Assembly: GCF_003570935.1 (NCBI RefSeq)
Contig: NZ_QXIU01000091.1
Coordinates: forward strand, 1-35,531
Direction: 5' to 3'
From: Candidatus Cryosericum odellii
GTDB taxonomy: Bacteria; Caldisericota; Caldisericia; Cryosericales; Cryosericaceae
Length of the DNA stretch: 35,531 nt
Below, piece by piece: positions 23,439 to 31,685 of this stretch (positions are counted from its first letter, which is position 1; each line of letters starts with the position of its first letter). The notes beneath the pieces were generated by a model. That model saw only the letters and a program-made list of their open reading frames with translations. It searched no databases and was not told the origin of the DNA. A program made the position numbers and the translations under genes.

Positions 23439-25868
23439 ATGAAAACACCTAATATACGACACTGTTCACCTGCTACCGGCATGATGATTCTTTTGTTGTG
23501 TCTTGCCTTGAGTTTCTCGGGCGCAGTGGCTGGTGCCCCTGCTGTGCAAGCGGCAGGTACGTACAACTGGACGCAACTGCCACTGTGCGGTGGCAACATC
23601 TTGTCACTTGCCGTCGATCCCAAGACTCCTGCCATTCTGTACGCAGGCACGCAAGATGGCGTCTACCGTTCTGCAAACAGCGGTGCCACGTGGGCAGCGG
23701 CAACGGCAGCGACTTCTCCCAGAGATGTCCTCGCACTTGCCATTGGCCCAGAGGCTCCAACGACGCTCTATGCTGGCACGTTGGAGGAGGGAGTCTTTCG
23801 CTCTCGGGACAGCGGGGCTACATGGATACTGGTCAACGCGGGGCTTGGCACTGCCGTTGTTGGTGCCCTTGTTATCGACCGCGTGACTCCCACGACACTC
23901 TATGCCTGCAGCAACCGCGGAGTTTTCCGCTCGACGGATAGCGGGGACCACTGGGTAGAGGCAGACACCGGTATTACCGCCGGGCCTTCAGCCGGCACTG
24001 GTGTTTCCATCCAAAGGGTCGCCTCTCTTGTCATTGACCCTCTTACTCCCTCTACGCTGTATGCGGGCAGTTACTATGGCGTCTTTCGCTCCAGTGACAG
24101 CGGAAACCATTGGACCGAGGTAGATACTGGTATTGCAGGGGTTTCAGAGGACGATGGGGCGCTCCACCGGAATGTCACTTCCCTCGCTGCCGACCCAAAG
24201 GCACCGACTGTCCTGTATGCCAGCACTGATGGCGGCGGCGTCTTCTGTTCTACGGACAAGGGTGACCATTGGACCCTGATGAATACCGGCCTCTCTGATC
24301 TGCACGCTGGTTCTCTCGTCATCAGTTCCGTCGCTCCTGCAACTCTCACTGTCGCTACTGACAGCGGGATCTTCCGTTTGGTCAGGGGCGGTGCCACGTG
24401 GACTATGGCAAACGTTGGTATCACAAATCACACGCTGGCTCTTGCTGTTGATCCGCAAACGCCGGGTGTCGTCTATGCCGGCACTGATGGAGCCGGTGTC
24501 TTCCGCTCAGCGGACGCTGGGGATCACTGGACTGCCGTGAACACGGGTCTTCCCTATGTTCATGTCACATCTCTTGCCGTGGACCCTGCGTCCAAGGGTA
24601 CCATCTATGCAGGGACCGACAGTGGTGTTTTCCGCTCGAGAGATAGCGGCGCCACATGGACGGCGGCCAACGCCGGCATCACGGAATGGGGTGTCAACTG
24701 CCTCGTCATTGACCCGCATACTCCTGCTACCCTGTATGTCGGTACACACAACGGCGTCTACCGTTCTGATGACGCAGGAGACCATTGGGCAGCCGCAAAC
24801 ACGGGGATCACAAAGACGCGAATTGCCGTTCTTGCCATCGACCCGCACACGTCGACGACGTTGTACGCCGGTACCAACCTCGGGGTCTTCCGTTCTACGG
24901 ACAGCGGTGCGACCTGGACCGCGATAGACGCAGGTCTGCCGGTACATACAGATGTTTGGTCCCTTGCGATTGATTCTGCAAACCCCGCTGCCCTCTATGT
25001 CAGCATCTGGACCATGGTTGCTACTTCTAGCGACATCTTTCACTACCCAGACTCAGTTTTTCGCTCCACTGATGCGGGTGACCATTGGAACGCGGTGAAC
25101 GTGGGTGTCACAAATGAGGACGTTGAGTCGTTTGCCATTGATCCGGTTGTGCCTGCCAACTTGTATGCCGGTACCATGCATGGTTCCGTTTGTCGCTCCA
25201 CGGATGGCGGAGCCGCGTGGACGGTTGAAGGCATTGTCCCCTCCTATGGGGAGGTGCAAGTTCTTGTCGTCGATCCACATGCGAATGGCACGGTGTATGC
25301 TGGCACCAGCGTTGGTGTGTTCCGCTCAGTGGATGCTGGAGTAACGTGGAGTGCCATGAGTACGGGCCTTTCGTCAAAATATGTGACAGAGCTAGCCGCT
25401 GATCGGCTGACGGCTGGCGTTCTGTACGCCGCGACCGATGACGGCATCTTGCGATATCAGGCTGTCTCTTCTCCGAAGAGTGTCATTCAACTGAAGATTG
25501 GCAGCACGACAATGCACGTGGATGCGAAAGTAGTGCCACTGGAGGCAGCGCCCATCATAGTGAACTCACGTACTCTCGTTCCTCTCCGCGCCCTGATCGA
25601 GACGCTTGGTGGCAGGGTCGTCTGGAGTCCGTCTGCAAGAACAGTAGACATGTTCCTGGGAGAACACTCTGTGGACGTTGCTGTCGGGGGCAATATCGGA
25701 TACGTCGATGACAAAGCAATTGCCATTGATCCTGCAAACCCGAAGGTTGTGCCCGTGATCATCAACAACAGGACCTTCCTTCCTCTCCGGTTTGTTGCTG
25801 AAGCACTTGCACTGGATGTCCAATGGGATGCGACTACTCAGACAATAACGATAATATATGCACCGTAG
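23439..25868 (+). CDS. Secreted Asp-box (sialidase/BNR-like) propeller protein with copper amine oxidase N domain
   Basis: The protein has 809 residues from the ATG at 23439 (GGAGG 8 nt upstream). The signal peptide ends near VQA|AGTY (about residue 38). Thirteen Asp-box-like motifs (FRS-x-D-x-G-x-T/H-W) recur about every 45-60 residues, alternating with YAGT turns, as in photosystem-assembly or sortilin-type ten-bladed propellers. The last 120 residues form a copper-amine-oxidase-N domain (PIIVNSRTLVPLRALIETLG and VIINNRTFLPLRFVAEALAL), a surface-binding domain known from Firmicute and Caldiserica exported proteins. No catalytic residues are evident. It overlaps the next open frame by a few bases and is probably in the operon from 22375. 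Confidence 0.88.
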   Translation: MKTPNIRHCSPATGMMILLLCLALSFSGAVAGAPAVQAAGTYNWTQLPLCGGNILSLAVDPKTPAILYAGTQDGVYRSANSGATWAAATAATSPRDVLALAIGPEAPTTLYAGTLEEGVFRSRDSGATWILVNAGLGTAVVGALVIDRVTPTTLYACSNRGVFRSTDSGDHWVEADTGITAGPSAGTGVSIQRVASLVIDPLTPSTLYAGSYYGVFRSSDSGNHWTEVDTGIAGVSEDDGALHRNVTSLAADPKAPTVLYASTDGGGVFCSTDKGDHWTLMNTGLSDLHAGSLVISSVAPATLTVATDSGIFRLVRGGATWTMANVGITNHTLALAVDPQTPGVVYAGTDGAGVFRSADAGDHWTAVNTGLPYVHVTSLAVDPASKGTIYAGTDSGVFRSRDSGATWTAANAGITEWGVNCLVIDPHTPATLYVGTHNGVYRSDDAGDHWAAANTGITKTRIAVLAIDPHTSTTLYAGTNLGVFRSTDSGATWTAIDAGLPVHTDVWSLAIDSANPAALYVSIWTMVATSSDIFHYPDSVFRSTDAGDHWNAVNVGVTNEDVESFAIDPVVPANLYAGTMHGSVCRSTDGGAAWTVEGIVPSYGEVQVLVVDPHANGTVYAGTSVGVFRSVDAGVTWSAMSTGLSSKYVTELAADRLTAGVLYAATDDGILRYQAVSSPKSVIQLKIGSTTMHVDAKVVPLEAAPIIVNSRTLVPLRALIETLGGRVVWSPSARTVDMFLGEHSVDVAVGGNIGYVDDKAIAIDPANPKVVPVIINNRTFLPLRFVAEALALDVQWDATTQTITIIYAP

Positions 25869-25881
25869 CAGAAGAAGAGAC

Positions 25882-27294
25882 ATGAACAAACAATCATGGA
25901 AGCGTACATGGGTCATCACAGGACTGCTCATACTGGTACTGCTTGGTACGGTTGCGGTGGGTCTGTTCAGCAACATCGGAGGTCGGACCGCATCGGCGTC
26001 TGACAGCATAACAACATCAGACACACTCAACAAGAACTTCGTTGACGTGAACGGTCTCTTGAAAATGCCTTCCAAGGTTACAACCATGTACTCTACTGTG
26101 AATATCAACAGCGAAGACGGTGGTGCTACGTTCCTGGACGGCATTTTGTACACGTTCTCGGATTACTACAATGGCCAGAGCGGAGTGCTGATGCAGGCAT
26201 GGGACCAGGAAACTGGAAAAAAGCTCTGGTCGCTTGGCATACAAGATTGGTCCATATCCCTCGCATCAGATGGAAAGCACGTCTTCTTCTATGACCAAGG
26301 AGTTCTTAGCTGCTTGGACAAGAGGACGGGGGCCATAGTCTGGAAAGGTGTCCCGCAAGTAGCATCTCCTTTCCTTTTTGGAGCTAATCGCAACATCACC
26401 GCACACATCAATGAGAAGACTCATGCGGCGGATATGCTCTACGTCATTGGCTGGGAATATGAGTCCATACCTCCTCAAATACAGTACGAGGGCAAGTGGA
26501 TCACACCGATCAACAAGCAGGCAATAGCGCAAAAGGTGCGGAACCCTGGCATCTGGATTCTGGACGCAAACACTGGCAAATTGTTGAGCCGTCTTGATTT
26601 GCCCACTCTCACGTTTTCTTCCTATGGTCGCAGTGGAGAGCTTTTGTGCGATGGTAATACACTCTACGCCGGCATCCCCGAATCCACAGAATCCGAATAC
26701 CCAGCCCAGAAGTCCAGTCTGATCGCTTTTGACCTCCGGACGAAGAAATTGTTATGGAAGAAGAGCGTCGATGGCGAGTGCTCGCAACTCGTCAAGCAAG
26801 GCAACAAGCTGATCTTCCTGCGCAACTCCGAGTGGATCGATGTATGGCAGGTCGGTACGTCGTCGAATCTCGTGAAACGACTCTGGACCCACGATTCAAC
26901 TGCAGGACAATGGAACAGCTTCGCCGTCGACAGCAGTCATCTCTACTTTCCGTGCGGGGACGGGAAACTCATTGTTTTTGACCTCGACACAGGTAAGGAA
27001 GCTTGGAGACAACAGTTCTCGTCGTACAAGACAGGGGAAATAGACGACCCCACCAAGTTACGTGACCTATACCCCATCATGACGCTGACGATGACCCGGG
27101 ACCTTCTCTATGTTCAGGACGGAGGCGGTCTGGTAGCCGGCTTCGATCCCGCCAGTGGCAAAAGACTTTGGAGTAAGCGTATCTCCACGGTGATATTTGG
27201 TCAGATATTCTATCGCAACTGGTTCATATTGAGACCCGTCGACAAAGGGTTCCTTGTTCTCTTCGACAACGGAAGAGTCGACCTCTGGAAATAG
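25882..27294 (+). CDS. PQQ-like beta-propeller repeat protein
   Basis: The protein has 470 residues from the ATG at 25882 (MNKQSWKRTWVITGLLILVL), 13 nt after the previous stop with AGAAGAAGA upstream. The N-terminal helix (about 10-28) has no lipobox Cys, so it is a signal anchor or cleaved signal peptide. Six or seven PQQ-like blades are visible by their repeated motif: AWDQETGKKLW, CLDKRTGAIVW, ILDANTGKLLS, AFDLRTKKLLW, VFDLDTGKEAW, GFDPASGKRLW. Without PQQ-binding catalytic residues this is a structural or scaffold propeller (BamB-like fold), not a dehydrogenase. It is paralogous to the next gene and to that at 31686; one of the first three residues of shared leader-type start is retained (NKQ). 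Confidence 0.85.
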   Translation: MNKQSWKRTWVITGLLILVLLGTVAVGLFSNIGGRTASASDSITTSDTLNKNFVDVNGLLKMPSKVTTMYSTVNINSEDGGATFLDGILYTFSDYYNGQSGVLMQAWDQETGKKLWSLGIQDWSISLASDGKHVFFYDQGVLSCLDKRTGAIVWKGVPQVASPFLFGANRNITAHINEKTHAADMLYVIGWEYESIPPQIQYEGKWITPINKQAIAQKVRNPGIWILDANTGKLLSRLDLPTLTFSSYGRSGELLCDGNTLYAGIPESTESEYPAQKSSLIAFDLRTKKLLWKKSVDGECSQLVKQGNKLIFLRNSEWIDVWQVGTSSNLVKRLWTHDSTAGQWNSFAVDSSHLYFPCGDGKLIVFDLDTGKEAWRQQFSSYKTGEIDDPTKLRDLYPIMTLTMTRDLLYVQDGGGLVAGFDPASGKRLWSKRISTVIFGQIFYRNWFILRPVDKGFLVLFDNGRVDLWK

Positions 27295-27303
27295 GTGGAC
27301 ACG

Positions 27304-28743
27304 ATGAGAATTCCAGGCAGACAACTACAAAAGAGTCCCTATGCAGTTGCAGCGCTGCTCGTTCTGATGCTGCTCGCTACGACCCTGACAGGATGCCAGA
27401 ACCGAGCAGCGACGGGGACCGTCAACAGCACTTCTGCCGACGTTGACGGAATGCTTGCAGCGCCCGCCGGCATTGCCGCGTCTTATCTCACTGGACAGAA
27501 ACTGTATCTGAGCGATTCCAACTGCCTTGGCATGCCACAATTCCTGGATGGGACACTGTACACTTTCTCTCATGATGCGACCTATCACTATATGCAGATG
27601 ATAGCGTGGGAGCAGGCCACAGGGAAGAAGCTTTGGTCAACAAGTATAAGCGACGGCTACTACGTAGAACCACTGGTATCCGATGGAAAGCATCTGTTCT
27701 TTCTTAATCACAGCACGCTGACATGTCTGGATAGAACAACCGGGGCGACTGTCTGGAAGAACCCTGCAAGCGCTGCTTCGCCTTTCCCTTTCTTGGCACT
27801 AAGCGGCATTTCCATGCACATAAACACGCAGACCCATCTAGCGGACCGTCTCTACCTTCTTGGTGAAGAAGTCCGCTATATTTACTCAGATTCAGTAGTC
27901 GAAGAAAAGGGTCGGCAAGGCGTCTGGATCTTCGACGCAGCTACCGGGAAATCACTGGGACGTATCGACTGGCCTGCACTCACCCTGTCTGCAAACAGCG
28001 GGCAGTTGCTGTGCGACGGTGAAACGTTGTATGCGAGTATCCCTGAGCTTGATGGTTCTACATCGATATCTGCCAAATCGAAGTACCCTGCTCAGAAGTC
28101 TTCTCTTGCAGCTTTTGACGTCAATACGAACAAGATGCTGTGGAAAGAGAGCGTTGACGGCGAGGCTGCGAATCTCGTTAAGCAAGGCAGCACGCTCGTC
28201 TTCATTCGCAGCGCTGCGTACGCCGATGATTGGCTTGACGTATGGAAGATCGGCTGGACATCACGTTCAGCAAAGCGGCTTTGGACACGCAAGGTTGAGA
28301 CGGTACTAGTTGAGACGACACCCGAAAAGTGGCCGATTACTTCCTTCGCTGTTGACAGTAAACACGTCTACCTTCAAGGCAACAAGGGAGCGCTCACAGC
28401 TCTCGACTTTGCTACTGGCAAGGAAATCTGGAAACGGCAGTTCGCATCATCCAGAACCGGGCTGGTGGGTGCGCTGGTGAACACGATGGATTATGGGAAG
28501 ATGATTGATCTGAATCCTGACATGATCCTGACAACGGCAGGAAGTGTCTTGTATGTTCAGGACGGTGGGGGACTTGTGGCAGCTCTTGACCAAGCTACCG
28601 GCAAAGAACTGTGGAACAAGCGCATTTCGAAGGTCGTGTGGTACCCATCCGAAGAAGGCAAAGATGGCCTGTTTGTGCTGCAGTTTGTCGACAAAGGGTT
28701 CTATGTCATCTTCTCTGACGGCAAGGTCGATCTGTGGAAATAG
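27304..28743 (+). CDS. PQQ-like beta-propeller lipoprotein
   Basis: The protein has 479 residues. I chose the ATG at 27304 (AGGTGG 9 nt upstream); a GTG at 27295 is possible. The signal peptide carries a lipobox (LATTLTGC, Cys near 31). The blades follow the same pattern as the previous gene (AWEQATGKKLW, CLDRTTGATVW, IFDAATGKSLG, AFDVNTNKMLW, ALDFATGKEIW, ALDQATGKELW). It begins 9 nt after the previous stop, so it is in the same operon. No enzyme motif is visible; a surface scaffold or ligand-binding role is likely. Confidence 0.85.
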   Translation: MRIPGRQLQKSPYAVAALLVLMLLATTLTGCQNRAATGTVNSTSADVDGMLAAPAGIAASYLTGQKLYLSDSNCLGMPQFLDGTLYTFSHDATYHYMQMIAWEQATGKKLWSTSISDGYYVEPLVSDGKHLFFLNHSTLTCLDRTTGATVWKNPASAASPFPFLALSGISMHINTQTHLADRLYLLGEEVRYIYSDSVVEEKGRQGVWIFDAATGKSLGRIDWPALTLSANSGQLLCDGETLYASIPELDGSTSISAKSKYPAQKSSLAAFDVNTNKMLWKESVDGEAANLVKQGSTLVFIRSAAYADDWLDVWKIGWTSRSAKRLWTRKVETVLVETTPEKWPITSFAVDSKHVYLQGNKGALTALDFATGKEIWKRQFASSRTGLVGALVNTMDYGKMIDLNPDMILTTAGSVLYVQDGGGLVAALDQATGKELWNKRISKVVWYPSEEGKDGLFVLQFVDKGFYVIFSDGKVDLWK

Positions 28744-28755
28744 AGGGGCGCAACA

Positions 28756-29334
28756 ATGGCTACTAATAGTGGAAACAATAGCATACGTGTGTATTACACG
28801 GACAAGCCGTCGCCTCGCTATCCTTCAGGTCGCGTTTTCTTGATATTGTTGTCAGTAGCTACAATCATCGGGCTCGTAGGGATTGTCTATATGAACTGGT
28901 CGGGTTCGCCAATTGACACATTCATCATCATGTTGTTTACGCCGATAATTGCAGTCTTTCTGTATGAACTAGTCTCTGAGCTTGTGATTCTTCGCCTGCT
29001 GCCTCACATGCACTACGAGCTTCGGGATGACGCGCTGTGCCTCATTCTTGGTGCACAATGGCATACCAAGATTCCATATGACAACATCGCAAGTGCCATT
29101 CGCAAAGACCTCAAGAACGACATGTTCTCAAGCTGCGGATTTCCAAAGGCCGGCGCTCTTGATCTCATCTACGCCGACGAAGGCAGTATCAGTATGTATT
29201 CCACCCGTCTATACAAAGATGTTATCATGATCACGACCAGGTCTGGGGTGAAGTATGGAATCTCTCCCGCAGACTCGGACGGCTTTCTGAAAGAATTGGG
29301 ACAGATTCTGGACAACCAGAGAACGGTGCGCTGA
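28756..29334 (+). CDS. Membrane protein with bacterial PH-like domain
   Basis: The protein has 192 residues. Two membrane helices at about 27-47 and 55-80 lead to a cytoplasmic domain of about 105 residues (YELRDDALCLILGAQWHTKIPYDNIASAIR..., KYGISPADSDGFLKELGQIL) with the strand order and terminal 'ISPxDxxxFLxxL' helix typical of bPH domains. GAGGGG sits before the ATG, 12 nt after the propeller gene stop. It may anchor or regulate the exported proteins encoded around it; that is an inference. Confidence 0.7.
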   Translation: MATNSGNNSIRVYYTDKPSPRYPSGRVFLILLSVATIIGLVGIVYMNWSGSPIDTFIIMLFTPIIAVFLYELVSELVILRLLPHMHYELRDDALCLILGAQWHTKIPYDNIASAIRKDLKNDMFSSCGFPKAGALDLIYADEGSISMYSTRLYKDVIMITTRSGVKYGISPADSDGFLKELGQILDNQRTVR

Positions 29335-29398
29335 CGGCGTGGGTGACCGGGTTCCAGTCCGTGCCTCTTGTTGAAGGCACATGTTGGAGGTATGAAAC
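29328..29398 (+). repeat. Repeated leader module, copy 3 (short)
   Basis: The core GCGCTGACGGCGTGGGTGAC CGGGTTCCAGTCC (29328-29360) straddles the 3' end of the previous gene. It is followed by CTTGTTGAAGGCACATGTTG and GAGGTATG, matching copy 2 rather than copy 1. The mini-ORF part upstream of the core is missing. Confidence 0.65.
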
Positions 29399-30310
29399 AT
29401 GAAAACAACGAAATCAGGATCCTCATCAAGGATTGCCGCATTTATGAGCATCCTGGTTGCAGTACTTCTGGCGGCAACCGGCTGTGCACCAAGAGTTGTA
29501 GGTACAAGGCATGTTCCGGATGGAAATGATATGGCCACAATGATCAAAAATGGGGAAATCCCGTATAAGAATGATGTTCCTCCCATCGCTCTTACGGGAG
29601 CAGGCACATATATTGCAAACTTTTCAGCTACTTTGAAGGTAACTGGTGTTGTGAACACCAGAATGGTAATGGGAGAGACTACTTCCCTCGTATCTTCTGA
29701 TGGGAGAGAACCGCGTCATGTATTTGTAGTCTTTTATCTCTGTCAACCGCTTTCGGCAAAGGCAGACAAGTTCTCTGACGGTACCATTGTCTACGGGGGC
29801 ACTGGATATCCCAAGATCATTGAAGGAAAAACCTATACGGTTTCAGGAATTCTTCAACCTCACTGGCAGGGGAATCCTCTTGTTTATGTTCCTACTGCAA
29901 ATGAGTTCAAGCAAACTACAGGAAGCGAATCTTTTGTCGACGTTCCAAAAGACGCGCTTGAGCTTGAAGTACCTGCCATGCCCTCTCCTGAACAGGTGGT
30001 GAGAGACTACTTCAAGTATTGGAATGCCAAGAATCTTGTTGAAATGGAAAAGCGCCTGACTCCAGACAAGAGAGGTATAGCGCAGCACCTTGACGCACTA
30101 GCGTATGTGAAGATTCTAAGTATCAGTGAGAGACTACCCAGAACAACGGGGACAAAGGTATTTGAGGTGGTTTTCGACCTCAAATTCAAGAACGCTTCCT
30201 ACGGTGCAACAGGCATAAACGACGGCAAAAACGTCTGGGGCTTCTTTCTCAAAAGAGACAATGAAACGTCACCATGGTTGATCTATGACTGGGGCGGTGG
30301 GGGATATTAA
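29399..30310 (+). CDS. Lipoprotein with DUF4829-like domain
   Basis: The protein has 303 residues. The signal peptide ends in the lipobox LLAATGC (Cys29). Residues about 60-190 form an unrecognised beta-rich domain (VTGVVNTRMVMGET..., TVSGILQPHWQGNPLVYVP), possibly OB-like. The C-terminal 105 residues (PEQVVRDYFKYWNAKNLVEM..., EVVFDLKFKN..., SPWLIYDWGGGGY) match the DUF4829 pattern of NTF2-like folds. GGAGG lies about 12 nt before the ATG. The stop TAA overlaps the next ATG (TAATG). Confidence 0.75.
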   Translation: MKTTKSGSSSRIAAFMSILVAVLLAATGCAPRVVGTRHVPDGNDMATMIKNGEIPYKNDVPPIALTGAGTYIANFSATLKVTGVVNTRMVMGETTSLVSSDGREPRHVFVVFYLCQPLSAKADKFSDGTIVYGGTGYPKIIEGKTYTVSGILQPHWQGNPLVYVPTANEFKQTTGSESFVDVPKDALELEVPAMPSPEQVVRDYFKYWNAKNLVEMEKRLTPDKRGIAQHLDALAYVKILSISERLPRTTGTKVFEVVFDLKFKNASYGATGINDGKNVWGFFLKRDNETSPWLIYDWGGGGY

Positions 30311-30732
30311 TGAGCGATCAGGAAGACCCGATGAGAACCACTCTCAAACCGGTGCACCCTTGGACGACCCCGGATGAGCAGAAATCACCCAAGCTTTCTT
30401 CAAGGCGAGGTACCCTTTGGTTAATTGTCCTTGTACCATGGATAGCGGCACATGTGCTGCTGTTCCGGTCATTATACAGGGAGCAGACAGTCACAACAGC
30501 AGATGCGAGCTCGCACATTCCCATGGGATTGCCGTTTCCTTTCCTGTATCAGGATCAGGCGTGGTACTATGCGGATAAAGTCCCTATGAGAACCCATTTC
30601 CTTTCTCCTTACGACTTTGTCACCCATATGATCTGGCCCAACTACTTTCTTGATCTCGCCTTGGTCTGGGGAAGCCTTCTCCTGATCACATGGCTGATCC
30701 TGTGGGTGATACGAAAGGTAAGAAGAGCATAG
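30310..30732 (+). CDS. Small two-helix membrane protein
   Basis: The protein has 140 residues and starts in the overlap TAATG with the lipoprotein gene, so it is translationally coupled. Two membrane helices are visible (WLIVLVPWIAAHVLLF and LALVWGSLLLITWLILWVI), with a short external loop (SHIPMGLPFPFLYQDQAWYY). It resembles small DUF-type sub-units of no known role. It may work together with the lipoprotein encoded before it. Confidence 0.7.
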   Translation: MSDQEDPMRTTLKPVHPWTTPDEQKSPKLSSRRGTLWLIVLVPWIAAHVLLFRSLYREQTVTTADASSHIPMGLPFPFLYQDQAWYYADKVPMRTHFLSPYDFVTHMIWPNYFLDLALVWGSLLLITWLILWVIRKVRRA

Positions 30733-30758
30733 CGGGCAGGTTCATGAAAAGAAGCTGC

Positions 30759-30827
30759 GCGCTGACGGCTCTGGTGACCGGGTTCCTGTCCACCATTGGA
30801 TCAAGAAGGGAAGACGGAGGGCAAGAG
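30759..30827 (+). repeat. Repeated leader module, copy 4
   Basis: The core GCGCTGACGGCTCTGGTGAC CGGGTTCCTGTCC (30759-30791) is followed by ACCATTGGATCAAGAAGGGA and GGAGGGCAAGAG before the ATG, close to copies 1 and 5 beyond the core. An in-frame ATG at 30744 would read through the module into the next gene. Confidence 0.7.
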
Positions 30828-31355
30828 ATGAACACGAACAAACAACCACAGAAGCGTCGTACCGCTCGCATAATCACAGTCGTGCTTCTTGTGGTGGTAG
30901 TTGGCCTCATGTGGCTAGGATCGAACAGTCACCTCTACCCTGGCGAAGCGGTCTCTAATTCGCTATTTCTCTGGATGATTCATACGCGTGTCTCTCGGTC
31001 TCAAGCCATTGCCATTGCGAAGGATTCACTAGCAAACCCCAAGTTGTCATCCTTCTCTGTGCCATTCAGTAAAGGATATCTGCGTTTGACAGCAGATCGT
31101 TGCACTACCCTTCTTGTCAGACTAACTCCACCAGATGGTTTTATGCCGGATACGGACCACTACATGTGGGATATTTTACTGCCCGCAGAAGTAGTAACAG
31201 CTTACAGCCCTCACAAATTTACAGGCGTTGTCCATGTGTATATTGGCGCTGACTCCGGGCGAACTGCGGCTTACGTCCACGATAGCGTGATTGACCAATG
31301 GAGGATTGTGTACGGTTATCCGCCAGCGTCTCTTCAGTCTCCGTTCTCGTTCTAG
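30828..31355 (+). CDS. Small membrane-anchored protein, unknown
   Basis: The protein has 175 residues from the ATG at 30828 (MNTNKQPQKRRTARIITVVL), with GGAGGGCAAGAG upstream; longer in-frame starts are available. One membrane helix (about 14-32) precedes a domain containing VSRSQAIAIAKDSL, a PepSY-like or DUF-like helix, and a Tyr-ending strand (WRIVYGYPPAS). Its first residues (MNTNKQ) match those of the unrelated WG and PQQ-like genes. Confidence 0.7.
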   Translation: MNTNKQPQKRRTARIITVVLLVVVVGLMWLGSNSHLYPGEAVSNSLFLWMIHTRVSRSQAIAIAKDSLANPKLSSFSVPFSKGYLRLTADRCTTLLVRLTPPDGFMPDTDHYMWDILLPAEVVTAYSPHKFTGVVHVYIGADSGRTAAYVHDSVIDQWRIVYGYPPASLQSPFSF

Positions 31356-31546
31356 GCTAACCGGACGCTGAACGGGGTCAGGTCTACATATTTTGCAGGA
31401 CAGCTCATGTCAGATGGAAGAGCCCATGGCTGTGCACTTGGAATGAAGAATTAAGGTCTCGGTATATGTGTCAAAGTTCTGGCAGACGTAGTAAGGTCTT
31501 GGTAGATGCATTGAGGTTCTGGTATTCCGGGCCTTCTGTCCTGCCG
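31356..31546. other. Intergenic region with possible mobile-element remnant
   Basis: About 190 bp without a gene. It opens with GAACGGGGTCAGGTCTACAT (31372-31391), a type of sequence I associate with the ends of some Y1-type (IS200-like/RAYT) elements, and contains the 20-bp tandem repeats listed separately. No transposase frame is present. Confidence 0.35.
31453..31530 (+). repeat. Four imperfect 20-bp tandem repeats
   Basis: Units start at 31453, 31473, 31493 and 31513: AAGGTCTCGGTATATG, AAAGTTCTGGCAGACG, AAGGTCTTGGTAGATG and GAGGTTCTGGTATT, each followed by four variable bases except the partial last one. Consensus about AAGGTTCTGGTAGATG. Confidence 0.65.
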
Positions 31547-31574
31547 ATTAGCAAAAACATCACCACCGCGTTAT
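31547..31574 (+). promoter_or_regulatory. Shared 28-nt element, copy H
   Basis: ATTAGCAAAAACATCACCAC then CGCGTTAT. It matches copy G (22235-22262) at nearly every base. It is followed by GTGGAGG and a seven-codon mini-ORF (MSAATLH then stop, 31594-31617), then the leader module. Confidence 0.6.
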
Positions 31575-31580
31575 ATTTGT

Positions 31581-31685
31581 AGTGGAGGACACGATGTCCG
31601 CTGCGACGCTGCACTGATACGGCGCGCTGACGGCTCTGGTGACCGGGTTCCAGTCCACCATCAGGTCAAGGAATGGGGGCAAGAA
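31581..31685 (+). repeat. Repeated leader module, copy 5 (full)
   Basis: This is nearly identical to copy 1: GTGGAGGACACGATGTCCGC, GCACTGATACGGC, core 31624-31656 ending CGGGTTCCAGTCC, then CACCATCAGGTCAAGGAA. The reading frame open in copy 1 is stopped here by TGA, and the module is out of frame with the next start. It is therefore kept as DNA or RNA, not as protein. Confidence 0.7.

Noticed and set aside
22447-23448. Long minus-strand frame of 333 codons across the WG-repeat gene
   Set aside because: It is an antisense shadow made open by the exact 102-bp repeat; it has no ribosome site and its product only mirrors the WG units.
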